Shown here piece by piece: positions 9,124 through 20,313 of a stretch of DNA of 64,000 bases. The position numbers and the translations under genes were made by a program. This DNA comes from Stenotrophomonas sp. BIGb0135 (lineage in GTDB: Bacteria > Pseudomonadota > Gammaproteobacteria > Xanthomonadales > Xanthomonadaceae). The stretch is from assembly GCF_024810105.1 (NCBI RefSeq), contig NZ_JANUDX010000003.1:186001-250000 (forward strand). The letters run 5' to 3'. The notes beneath the pieces are model-generated. The model worked only from the letters and a program-made list of their open reading frames with translations. It searched no databases and had not been told where the DNA came from. Every line of letters begins with the position of its first letter. Position 1 is the stretch's first letter.

Positions 9124-11916
9124 GTGAAACACCCGATCCAACGGCTCAACAGCAGCCGCCGCAACAACCTGGCCCATTCGGTATCCCTCGCCCTCACCGG
9201 CAGCGTGATGCTGCTGGCCGGCGCACTGGCCTCCGGCTCCGCGTTCGCGCAGGAGCAGGCCACCAACCTTGACCGCATCACCGTGACCGGGTCGAACATT
9301 CCCCGGACCAACACCGAAACCCCCTCCCCCGTCCAGGTGGTCACCCGCCAGGAAATCGACCGCACCGGCAAGACCACGGTGGCCGAGTACCTGCAGACCC
9401 TGACCTCCGACGGTGCGGGCTCGATCCCCAAGACCTTCGGCAACGGCTTCGCCGGCGGCGGTGCAGGCATCTCGCTGCGCGGCCTGGGCGCCGGCTCCAC
9501 GCTGGTGTTGTTGAACGGCCGTCGCATGGCCACCTATGGTCTGGCCGATGATGGCCAGAAGGTGTTCACCGACCTGAGCACCATTCCGCTGGATGCAGTC
9601 GAGCGCATCGACATCCTGAAGGACGGCGCCTCGGCCATCTACGGCTCCGATGCGATCGCCGGCGTGGTCAACATCATCCTGCGCAACGACTTCCAGGGCG
9701 CCATCCTGCGCGGCTCCTACGGCGTGTCCGGCGACGGCGACGGCGATGCCAAGAAGGCCACCCTGACCGCCGGTACCGGCGACATCAACAGCGATGGCTG
9801 GAACGCCTTCTTCAGCCTGGACGTGGGCAAGACCGACGCGATCAAGATCAGCGACCGCAAGAACCGTAAGTGGATCGGCACCGGCGACATCCGTCGCTAC
9901 GGCTACGATGCCGCCGACGTGCAGTTCCTGGGCGGCGCCTACCTGTCCGGCGGCACCGCCGGCGGCACCGGCCCGAACGGCTCGGTATTCAACAGCGCCG
10001 GCCAGCTGGTCGCCCTGCCGGGCTGCGCCGGCCTGACCACCATCCCCGGCCAGACCGATGCCACCGCGCAGGCACAAGGCTGCCTGTGGGATCCGGCCCA
10101 GCAGTTCCGCGACCTGAGCCCGGAAGAGAAGTACGTCAACGTGTTCGGCCGCGCCAGCTTCGCCTTCGGTGAAGGCGGTGAGATCTACACGGAAATCGGC
10201 TACTCCAAGAAGGAAACCGTCTTCTCCAACACCCCGTCCGGCGTGTCCGGTGGCTGGGGCTATCCCGGCGGCCCGGTCAACGCCAACAGCGGCGCCGGTG
10301 CCACCGTGCTGTCCCCGACCCACCCGGACAACCCGATCCCGGGCCAGGCCTCGCGCCTGCGCTACTCGGCCTGGGACGTGGGCCCGCGCGTGACCGACAA
10401 CACCAACGAGTTCAACCGCTTCCTGGTGGGCGTGAAGGGCGACTGGGGCGATTGGACCTACGACACCGCGTTCCTGCATTCGGGTACCGACCTGGTCAAC
10501 AAGCGCACCGGCTTCCTGCGTTACAGCGCGGTGCGTTGCGCCCTGGGCAACCCGGCCTGCCCGGGTGGCGTGTGGCGGATCGGCGACAACGCCGGCCTGA
10601 ACTCGCAGGCGCTGTACGACTACATCTCCCCGACCATCAGCGCACGCGCCAAGTCCAGCCTGGACATGTTCAACTTCACCGTGTCGCGCAGCCTGATGGA
10701 CCTGAAGGGCGGCCCGCTGGGCCTGGCGTTCGGTACCGAGTGGCGCAAGACCAGCAACAGCCTGACCCCGCAGACCTACACCGACCAGGGCGACATCATC
10801 GGCCTGGGCTACTCGGCCTATGACGGCACGCAGAACGTGTATGCCGCCTACGCCGAACTGTCCGCCCCGGTGCTGGAGCAGTTGGAACTGACCGGCGCGG
10901 TGCGCTTCGACAAGTACGAAAGCGGCGACAGCAAGGCCACGCCGAAGCTGGGCATCAAGTGGAATCCGGTGGATTGGCTGGCACTGCGTGCCAGCTACGC
11001 CGAAGGCTTCCGCGCGCCGAACCCGGCCGAAAACGGTGACGGCGGCCTGGCCGCGTTCTCCAACGCCCGCGATCCGGTGCGTTGCGCGATCGATCCGGCC
11101 AACGAGTGCACCGCGCGCTCGGTGGCGATCATCACCCGTCCCAACCAGGCACTGAAGCCGGAAGAGTCCAAGAGCTACTCCTTCGGCATCGTGATGCAGC
11201 CGACCTCGACCACCTCGCTGACCGTGGATGCGTGGGAAATCAAGCGCACCAACGAAATCGCCCAGGGCAGCACCGCCGACGCGATCCTCGCCGGCAACGT
11301 CCTGCGTGACAGCAACAACATCGGTGGCGTGGCCAACAGCGGCACGATCCTGGCGGTCAACACCGCCTACGTGAATGCCAACTCGTCGCGCGTGCGCGGT
11401 ATCGATACCGATATCCGCCAGACCTTCGACCTGGGCCCGGGCCAGCTGGAAATGGACCTGCAGTGGAGCCACCTGCTCAAGTTCGAGCGTACCGAAGGTG
11501 ACACCACGGTCGATTATGTGGGCACCCACGGCAACTGCGATGTGACCAACTGCATCGGCACCCCGCAGGACCGCATCAACTTCGGCACGACCTGGAAGCA
11601 GGGCGACTGGAGCATCAGCGGCGTGGTCAACTACATCGACAGCATGGAGAACAAGGACCGTCGCGGCGGCGATTACCTGGCCTTCTACGAGGACGGTACG
11701 CCGGTCGAGAAGATCGCCTCGTTCACCAGCTTCGACCTGTCCGGCCGCTGGGCGGTCACCGAGGCCTTCGAGCTGAACGCCTCGGTGCAGAACGTGTTCG
11801 ACCGGATCGCGCCGCTGGATCCGTCCACCTACGGTGCGGTGAACTACAACCCGCTGCACTTCAGTGGCGCGATCGGCCGCTACTTCACCGTCGGCGCGAA
11901 GTACACCTTCAACTGA
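9124..11916 (+). CDS. TonB-dependent outer-membrane receptor
   Basis: A 930-residue outer-membrane importer. The GTG at 9124 is chosen because AGGAGAG precedes it by 5 nt. The in-frame ATG at 9097 lies upstream of that site. A signal peptide ends near SAFAQ. The plug follows, beginning ITVTGSNIPRTNTETPSPVQ, with LRGLGAGSTLVLLNGRRM and the conserved IYGSDAIAGVVNIIL. The rest is a 22-strand-type barrel ending in Phe-Asn after aromatic-rich strands (GAKYTF). The plug style is common in Xanthomonadaceae receptors of unassigned substrate, so the ligand is unknown. It is followed by a strong terminator and preceded by a TonB-like gene. Confidence 0.93.
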   Translation: MKHPIQRLNSSRRNNLAHSVSLALTGSVMLLAGALASGSAFAQEQATNLDRITVTGSNIPRTNTETPSPVQVVTRQEIDRTGKTTVAEYLQTLTSDGAGSIPKTFGNGFAGGGAGISLRGLGAGSTLVLLNGRRMATYGLADDGQKVFTDLSTIPLDAVERIDILKDGASAIYGSDAIAGVVNIILRNDFQGAILRGSYGVSGDGDGDAKKATLTAGTGDINSDGWNAFFSLDVGKTDAIKISDRKNRKWIGTGDIRRYGYDAADVQFLGGAYLSGGTAGGTGPNGSVFNSAGQLVALPGCAGLTTIPGQTDATAQAQGCLWDPAQQFRDLSPEEKYVNVFGRASFAFGEGGEIYTEIGYSKKETVFSNTPSGVSGGWGYPGGPVNANSGAGATVLSPTHPDNPIPGQASRLRYSAWDVGPRVTDNTNEFNRFLVGVKGDWGDWTYDTAFLHSGTDLVNKRTGFLRYSAVRCALGNPACPGGVWRIGDNAGLNSQALYDYISPTISARAKSSLDMFNFTVSRSLMDLKGGPLGLAFGTEWRKTSNSLTPQTYTDQGDIIGLGYSAYDGTQNVYAAYAELSAPVLEQLELTGAVRFDKYESGDSKATPKLGIKWNPVDWLALRASYAEGFRAPNPAENGDGGLAAFSNARDPVRCAIDPANECTARSVAIITRPNQALKPEESKSYSFGIVMQPTSTTSLTVDAWEIKRTNEIAQGSTADAILAGNVLRDSNNIGGVANSGTILAVNTAYVNANSSRVRGIDTDIRQTFDLGPGQLEMDLQWSHLLKFERTEGDTTVDYVGTHGNCDVTNCIGTPQDRINFGTTWKQGDWSISGVVNYIDSMENKDRRGGDYLAFYEDGTPVEKIASFTSFDLSGRWAVTEAFELNASVQNVFDRIAPLDPSTYGAVNYNPLHFSGAIGRYFTVGAKYTFN

Positions 11917-11935
11917 TCTGGCGGGATGTGGAACG

Positions 11936-11967
11936 AAAAGCCCGGGCATTGCCCGGGCTTTTTTTTT
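11936..11967 (+). terminator. Rho-independent terminator of the TonB-dependent receptor
   Basis: GCCCGGGC pairs with itself across a short ATT loop, flanked by AAA and a run of nine T (11959-11967). It lies 20 nt after the receptor stop. This is a textbook intrinsic terminator. Confidence 0.93.
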
Positions 11968-12009
11968 GGCGGTGCGTGGGGTTGGATCATTGCCGCGCTG
12001 CGCGCGGCC

Positions 12010-12032
12010 AGCCGACCAACGGTCGGCTCTAC
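12010..12032 (-). repeat. SMAG/REP palindrome (GTAG type)
   Basis: On the minus strand this reads GTAG followed by a hairpin built on AGCCGACC/GGTCGGCT. It is the same unit as the array at 37280-37436. Such elements are abundant in Stenotrophomonas. It sits between the receptor terminator and the tRNA-Asn terminator. Confidence 0.85.
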
Positions 12033-12038
12033 GCGGGC

Positions 12039-12071
12039 AAAAAAAAAGCCTCGCATCGCTGCGAGGCTTTT
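12039..12071 (-). terminator. Rho-independent terminator of tRNA-Asn
   Basis: On the minus strand an 8-bp stem (12048-12055 with 12060-12067) with a 4-nt loop is followed by nine U (plus-strand A run 12039-12047). It begins a few nucleotides after the tRNA CCA end. Confidence 0.92.
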
Positions 12072-12078
12072 CAAAACT

Positions 12079-12155
12079 TGGCGCCCGAAGTTGGACTCGA
12101 ACCAACGACCCCCTGATTAACAGTCAAGTGCTCTAACCGGCTGAGCTATTCGGGC
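12079..12155 (-). tRNA. tRNA-Asn (anticodon GTT)
   Basis: Full cloverleaf read on the minus strand. The acceptor stem GCCCGAA pairs with TTCGGGC, the D-stem is GCTC/GAGC, and the anticodon loop is CTGTTAA with anticodon GTT (plus-strand 12119-12121). The T-arm is GTTGG-TTCGAGT-CCAAC. The discriminator is G and the 3' CCA is encoded (12079-12081). It lies downstream of rlmH on the same strand and has its own terminator. Confidence 0.98.
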
Positions 12156-12236
12156 GGGGTGCGCATTGTAGCCCGTTTTTCGCAGGATGTAACCCGTTTC
12201 GGCTGCTTTTCTTCACGTCCGCCACCAGCGCCTGGT

Positions 12237-12707
12237 TCAGGCCCGGTGATAGGGATGGTTGGCCAGCATCGCCGCCGCGCGGTACAGCTGCTCGGCGACC
12301 ACCAGCCGCACCAGCATGTGCGGCAGCGTCAGCGGGCCGATCGACCATTTCTCGTCTGCCAGCGCCGCTACCTCCGCCGAATGCCCCTCCGGCCCGCCGA
12401 TCAGGAACGCCAGGTCCCTGCCCTGCCCGCGCCAGTGCTCCAGCCGCTGCGCCAGCTGCGCCGAACTGAGCTGTCGGCCTGGCACATCCAACGCGACCAC
12501 GTAGGCATTCTTCGGCAGCGCCGCGATCACCCGCTTGCCTTCGTCATCGGTGGCGCGGCGCGCATCGCGGCCCTTGCCGCGCAGGCCCGGCTCGATCTCC
12601 ACCAGTTCGAACGGCAACCAGTGCGACAGCCGCTTCTGGTACTCGGCAAAGCCCTGCGCCACCCAGGCCGGCGCGCGTTCGCCGGTGGCGATCAACTTCG
12701 CTTTCAT
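12237..12707 (-). CDS. rlmH: 23S rRNA (pseudouridine-1915-N3)-methyltransferase RlmH
   Basis: A SPOUT-class methyltransferase that modifies pseudouridine 1915 in helix 69 of 23S rRNA on assembled 70S ribosomes. The 156-residue length is typical. It starts MKAKLIATGERAPAWV and carries the SAM-knot motif LIGGPEGHS and the C-terminal LPHMLVRLVVAEQLYRA. It is the last gene of the leuS-lptE-holA-nadD-rsfS-rlmH series, next to rsfS as in most proteobacteria. A 9-bp hairpin lies in the 85-nt gap from rsfS. Confidence 0.97.
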   Translation of the reverse strand: MKAKLIATGERAPAWVAQGFAEYQKRLSHWLPFELVEIEPGLRGKGRDARRATDDEGKRVIAALPKNAYVVALDVPGRQLSSAQLAQRLEHWRGQGRDLAFLIGGPEGHSAEVAALADEKWSIGPLTLPHMLVRLVVAEQLYRAAAMLANHPYHRA

Positions 12708-12792
12708 CTCTCGTCTCCCGGCACCAGCGGGGATGCCGTTGAAATGACGACGGCGCCATCGGCGCCGTCATCGTGACCTTCGACGCGCCGCT

Positions 12793-13233
12793 TCAGCGTG
12801 CGTCGTAGTCGTACTCGTCGCCTTCATCGGCGTCGTCCAGCAGGCTCGGCGGCTGGTCGCCGACCGTCCACAGGCGCTCCAGCGCATAGAACTCACGCAC
12901 GCGCGGCAGCATCACGTGCACCACCACGTCGCCCAGGTCGACCAGCACCCACTCCGCTTCGCGTTCGCCTTCCACGCCCAGCGGCATCACGCCCAGCTGC
13001 TTGGCGAACTTGACCACTTCATTGGCGATCGACTTCACGTGGCGGCTGGAGGTACCCGAGGCGATCACCATGTAATCGGCGACGCTGGACTTGCCGATCA
13101 CGTCGATTTCGACGAGATCCTTGGCCTTCAGTTCTTCGGTGGCCTTGCGCACGCACTCCAGCAGCTGCATGACGGAGGGCGCCGGATTCGGCATTTGGAC
13201 CTTGATGGTCTGGGGCTGGGCTTGGTTGCTCAA
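12793..13233 (-). CDS. rsfS: Ribosome silencing factor RsfS
   Basis: RsfS binds uL14 on the large subunit and blocks subunit joining in stationary phase. The 146-residue protein has the family core [20 protein letters not shown] and the [20 protein letters not shown] segment that contacts the ribosome. A ~20-residue N-terminal extension and an acidic tail ([14 protein letters not shown]) flank the core. It is followed by rlmH and preceded by nadD (58-nt gap). Confidence 0.96.
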   Translation of the reverse strand: MSNQAQPQTIKVQMPNPAPSVMQLLECVRKATEELKAKDLVEIDVIGKSSVADYMVIASGTSSRHVKSIANEVVKFAKQLGVMPLGVEGEREAEWVLVDLGDVVVHVMLPRVREFYALERLWTVGDQPPSLLDDADEGDEYDYDAR

Positions 13234-13291
13234 AGCGGGTGAACTCGATAAATGTGGGGCCGATTATACGGGCCCGGGCGCCCGCGCGTAT

Positions 13292-13957
13292 TCACGACGC
13301 CGCCGCACCGTACAGGCCGTGGTCGGTGATGTAGTCGGCCACGGCCGCCGGCAGCAGCGCCCGCCAGTCCCCGCCGGTGGCGATCCGCTGGCGCACCGCA
13401 CTGGCCGATTCCTCGCGCAGCGGGGCCTGCAGGCGCAGCACCCGCCCGGCGGGCGCCTCCTGCAGATCACGCGCATGCGCGGCCCAGCGGCCGGCCAGCG
13501 CGGTGGCCAGCACCGGTGGCAGGGCCTGCTCCAGCGGGCTGCCCGGGCGGTCGGCGACGATGAAGTGGGCCAGGTCGAACAGCGCCTCCCACGCGTGCCA
13601 GCCCGGCAGCCCGAGCAGGCTGTCGGCCCCCACCAGCCACGCCAGCGGCTGCCGCGGGCCGAGCTCGGCGCGCAGCTCGCGCAGGGTATCCACGCTGTAG
13701 GACGGCACGCCCGGCTGGCGCGCGGCCCGGTCCAGCTCGCGCCGGTCCAGCTGCAGGCCGGGTTCATCGCCGATGGCCAGGGCCAGCATCCGGGCACGCT
13801 GTTCGGCATCGGCGCCGGGCAGTGCCCGGTGCGGCGGGTCGGCGGCCGGCATCAGGCGCACGGCCACCTGCAGCTGATCGCGCGCGGCCCGCGCGATCGC
13901 CATGTGTCCCAGGTGGACCGGATCGAACGTGCCGCCGTAATGGATGCGCAGGCGCAT
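13292..13957 (-). CDS. nadD: Nicotinate-nucleotide adenylyltransferase NadD
   Basis: NadD converts nicotinate mononucleotide and ATP to deamido-NAD, an essential NAD biosynthesis step. The start MRLRIHYGGTFDPVHLGHMA at 13957 lies 5 nt after the holA stop. The longer open frame to 14035 runs into holA and is rejected. The 221-residue protein has the nucleotidyltransferase motif GGTFDPVHLGH and the SYSVDTLRELR motif. A late TGGDWRALLPAAVADYI segment is typical of NadD. Confidence 0.96.
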   Translation of the reverse strand: MRLRIHYGGTFDPVHLGHMAIARAARDQLQVAVRLMPAADPPHRALPGADAEQRARMLALAIGDEPGLQLDRRELDRAARQPGVPSYSVDTLRELRAELGPRQPLAWLVGADSLLGLPGWHAWEALFDLAHFIVADRPGSPLEQALPPVLATALAGRWAAHARDLQEAPAGRVLRLQAPLREESASAVRQRIATGGDWRALLPAAVADYITDHGLYGAAAS

Positions 13958-13962
13958 GCCGC

Positions 13963-15000
13963 TCAGGCCCGAGCCAGCAGGCGCACCGCGCGGGCCTCGG
14001 CCACCGCCAGCAGCAGGCGTTCCACGCCCAACCACGGATCGCCATCGGCGCGGCCCTTGGCCATGCGGTCGACCAGGCCGGCCTCGGCCACGAACCGGTC
14101 CCAGCGCTTGGGCTCGGGGTGGCGCTGCAGCGCGCGCTTGAACGGCGCCTGGCGCGACTCCCAGATGCCGCGGCTCTTCATCTCCGCGGCGAGGTTGCCG
14201 CCGCGGGCCTGGACCCTGGCCAGGCCTGCCGTGGAGAGCAGTTCGCGGATCACCATCGGCATCAGCGCGGCCACGGCCTCGCCCTCACCCCGCAACCCGG
14301 CCAGCATCCGCAACACCGCCGCCGGTTGCCCGGAGAAGCTGGCCTCCAGCAGTCGGAACACGTCGTAGCGGGCCGCATCGGCCACCAGCGACTCCATGGT
14401 GTCAACGTCCAGGGTCTGCCCGGCCGCCAGCAGCGCCAGCTTGTCGATCTCCTGGGCGGCGGCCAGCAGGTTGCCTTCCACCCGCTCGGCCAGGCGCTGC
14501 ACCGCGGCCGGATCGGCGCGCAGGCCCTTGCCACGCAGGCGGCGCTCGATCCAGTCGGGCAGTTCGTGCGGCTTGATCGCCCAGGCCACCGACAGCACGC
14601 CGACGCGGTTGACCGCCTCGGCCCACTTGCCCTGGTGGGCCTTGCTCCATTCGTTGCAGGTGATCATCAACACCACGTCCGGCGCCGGGTTGGCGCAGAA
14701 CTGGCTGATCACCTCGGCACCGTCCTTGCCCGGCTTGCCGCTGGGCAGGCGCACCTCCATCAGCCGGCGTGCGCTGAACAGGCTGGGCGCGTTGAAGCTG
14801 CCCTCGACCTGGTTCCAGTCGAAATCGCGGCCGTCGGCATCGAATACTTCACGCTCGTCGATGCCGTCGGCGCGCGCGCGGGCGCGCACCGCATCGGCGG
14901 CCTCCAGCACGCGCAGGGTTTCCGGGCCGGCGATCAGGTACACCGGCGCCAACGCCTGGCTGGCCGGCTGGCTGGCGAGTTGTTCGGGGCGCAGTTCCAT
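13963..15000 (-). CDS. holA: DNA polymerase III subunit delta
   Basis: The delta subunit of the clamp loader, which opens the beta clamp. At 345 residues it has the usual length. It starts MELRPEQLASQ and contains the FSARRLMEVRLPSGKPGKDG segment of the beta-interacting N-terminal domain, followed by AAA+-like and collar domains. No Walker motif is expected. It lies 30 nt after lptE and 5 nt before nadD, a conserved order. Confidence 0.95.
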   Translation of the reverse strand: MELRPEQLASQPASQALAPVYLIAGPETLRVLEAADAVRARARADGIDEREVFDADGRDFDWNQVEGSFNAPSLFSARRLMEVRLPSGKPGKDGAEVISQFCANPAPDVVLMITCNEWSKAHQGKWAEAVNRVGVLSVAWAIKPHELPDWIERRLRGKGLRADPAAVQRLAERVEGNLLAAAQEIDKLALLAAGQTLDVDTMESLVADAARYDVFRLLEASFSGQPAAVLRMLAGLRGEGEAVAALMPMVIRELLSTAGLARVQARGGNLAAEMKSRGIWESRQAPFKRALQRHPEPKRWDRFVAEAGLVDRMAKGRADGDPWLGVERLLLAVAEARAVRLLARA

Positions 15001-15030
15001 CCTGGCGCGGCCGGTCCGCAGGCGGACCGG

Positions 15031-15618
15031 TCAGCGACCCTGCGCGGCCGGCGGCTGCACGGCCGGCTCGACCGGCGGCTGCACCGGCGCGGCGGCCGGC
15101 TTGGCCGGCACGCGGCCGTCCAGTTCGGCACGGACCACGCTGTCGATGCGGCGCATGATCGAGGCCGACATTTCACGCCGCAGTTCGTCGGCGAGGATCT
15201 CGCGCTCGGTGGTGGTACCGGTGGCGTCGGTGGGCGGGGACACGTAGTCGCGCGACAGTTCGATCACCTGCTGCGGGACCAGCTCGCTGCCGTCCTCGCG
15301 CAGGAACTTGAAGATCACCGCGTAGCGCAGGCTGTATTCCTGCGCGCGGCCCTGCGCATCGATGGCGATCGGCAGATCCCCCCAACGCTCGGACATCACC
15401 TGCAACTGCGCGGCCTTGTCCTTGCTGTCCGGGTCGGCGATCTGCGCGCCCGACGCCTGCAGGCCGCGACGCAGCAACTTGGCCAGTTCGCTGTAAGGCG
15501 CACTGGACACCACCTGCACCGCGGCGGTGTCGGCCGGCAGCATCAGCTTGTTGCGCATATGGAAGCCGCACCCGGCAAGGGTCGCGGTCAGGACGAAGGC
15601 AAGCAGGAATCGGGTCAT
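15031..15618 (-). CDS. lptE: LPS-assembly lipoprotein LptE
   Basis: LptE is the lipoprotein plug of the LptD/E outer-membrane translocon that inserts LPS. The start at 15618 gives a lipoprotein signal peptide with lipobox LAGC at Cys17. The upstream ATG at 15660 would bury this. The 195-residue protein has the LptE fold pattern (GFHMRNKLMLP, EYSLRYAVIFKFLREDGSEL, REILADELRREMSASIMRRI) and a Pro/Ala-rich tail. It sits between leuS and holA as in E. coli. Confidence 0.95.
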   Translation of the reverse strand: MTRFLLAFVLTATLAGCGFHMRNKLMLPADTAAVQVVSSAPYSELAKLLRRGLQASGAQIADPDSKDKAAQLQVMSERWGDLPIAIDAQGRAQEYSLRYAVIFKFLREDGSELVPQQVIELSRDYVSPPTDATGTTTEREILADELRREMSASIMRRIDSVVRAELDGRVPAKPAAAPVQPPVEPAVQPPAAQGR

Positions 15619-15709
15619 GGGCACAGTCTGGGGGAGCCGGGCAGGCGCGGCAACAGGCATAGAAGATGCCCGATGCCGCGTGAACGTGACTTGAGACCGG
15701 TGGCCGCCG

Positions 15710-19115
<3,406 letters not shown>

Positions 19116-19242
19116 GGAATTCTGCCAGCGCGGTTCAGGACGCCGCATTGTCTCCGGTTTGCACCGATCGCGGGCAGCGGGGTTGCGTCCAGCGACACAC
19201 GCACCCATACACTGCGTACATCTTTAATCGTGATTGCCGACC

Positions 19243-20100
19243 ATGAGCGAATTGCCGCACGTCTTCGACGCCACCACGGCCACCTTCGAGGCCGAGGTCC
19301 TGCAGAAGTCCCTGCAGACACCGGTCCTGGTGGACTTCTGGGCTACCTGGTGCGAGCCCTGCAAGACCCTGGGCCCCATGCTGGAGAAATTGGCCGGCGA
19401 GTACCACGGCGCATTCGAGCTGGCCAAGGTCGACGTCGACCAGGAACAGCAGATCGCCGCGGCATTCCAGATCCGGTCGGTGCCCACCGTGTTCCTGGTC
19501 AAGGGTGGCCAGCTGGTGGATGGCTTCCCCGGCGCCTTGCCCGAAGGCCAGATCCGCGAATTCCTGGCCCAGCACGGGGTGACCCCGGCCGCGCCGGTGG
19601 AGGAAGCACCGGTGGCGCTTGCCCCGCTGGACCCGCAGGCGCAGGTGGACGTGCTGCGCGCGGCCATCGTCGCCGAACCGGACAAGGACGAACTCAAGCT
19701 CGACCTGGCCCTTGCGCTGCTGCAGACCGGCGCCAGCGACGAGGCCAGCAGCCTGATCGACGCACTGCCGGCCAACCTGGCCACCGATGACCGTGCCGTG
19801 CGCGCCCGTGCGCGCCTGGACTTCGCCAACGCGCTGCGCGATGCACCTTCGGCCGACAGCCTGGAGGCACGCATCCAGCAGGACGGCGATGACCTGCAGG
19901 CACGCCACCTGCGTGGCGTGCAGCTGCTGCTGGGTGGCGAGGACGAAGCCGCGCTGGAGCAGTTCCTGGAGATGCTGCGGCGCGACCGCAGCCATGCCGA
20001 TGGCCTGCCGCGCAAGCTGCTGATCGATGCCTTCAAGGTGATCGACGACGATGACCTGGTCGGCCGCTACCGTCGCCGCATGGCGTCGCTGCTGTTCTGA
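19243..20100 (+). CDS. cnoX: Thioredoxin-TPR co-chaperone CnoX (YbbN)
   Basis: A 285-residue protein with an N-terminal thioredoxin fold (about 1-110) and C-terminal TPR-like helices. This is the architecture of CnoX/YbbN, a holdase that protects and passes clients to GroEL under hypochlorous stress. The active site reads WCEPCK with both cysteines (Cys37, Cys40), whereas the E. coli protein lacks the first. Redox activity is therefore possible here. The start at 19243 is preferred; an in-frame start three codons earlier (19234) cannot be excluded. The gene is monocistronic. Confidence 0.9.
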   Translation: MSELPHVFDATTATFEAEVLQKSLQTPVLVDFWATWCEPCKTLGPMLEKLAGEYHGAFELAKVDVDQEQQIAAAFQIRSVPTVFLVKGGQLVDGFPGALPEGQIREFLAQHGVTPAAPVEEAPVALAPLDPQAQVDVLRAAIVAEPDKDELKLDLALALLQTGASDEASSLIDALPANLATDDRAVRARARLDFANALRDAPSADSLEARIQQDGDDLQARHLRGVQLLLGGEDEAALEQFLEMLRRDRSHADGLPRKLLIDAFKVIDDDDLVGRYRRRMASLLF

Positions 20101-20171
20101 TCGCCGCCGGCGCGTCGGGCCGGCCAGCCGGACCCGACACGCGCGCTGTTATGGATTTCGCGACTTCTGGG

Positions 20172-20187
20172 CGTGATCTCGATCACG
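20172..20187. promoter_or_regulatory. CRP/Clp-like palindrome upstream of the FecR-diguanylate cyclase operon
   Basis: GTGA-TCTCGA-TCAC is a perfect dyad with the exact GTGA-N6-TCAC spacing of CRP-family sites (consensus TGTGA-N6-TCACA; the outermost bases here are C and G). It is centred at 20179.5, 134 bp before the start codon. A weak -10-like AATAAT follows at 20214-20219. In Xanthomonadaceae the CRP-family protein is Clp, whose DNA binding is inhibited by cyclic-di-GMP. That regulator assignment is inference. Confidence 0.55.
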
Positions 20188-20313
20188 TTCAGAAACCCTG
20201 CACGGCCACCGGGCAATAATGCCGCGTGGCACGTTGGATGCCGCGATCCATTCGGGGGGATGAGGTCTGGGCCATCGGGGTCGCAGGGCTGCGCCCCGTC
20301 CTGCAGGGCCCTG

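Noticed and set aside
9091..12105. A 1004-codon minus-strand frame over the TonB receptor
   Set aside because: It is antisense to a receptor with clear plug motifs and crosses the terminators and tRNA.
12748..12770. 9-bp hairpin between rsfS and rlmH as an intrinsic terminator
   Set aside because: There is no U-tract and the genes appear to be in one operon.
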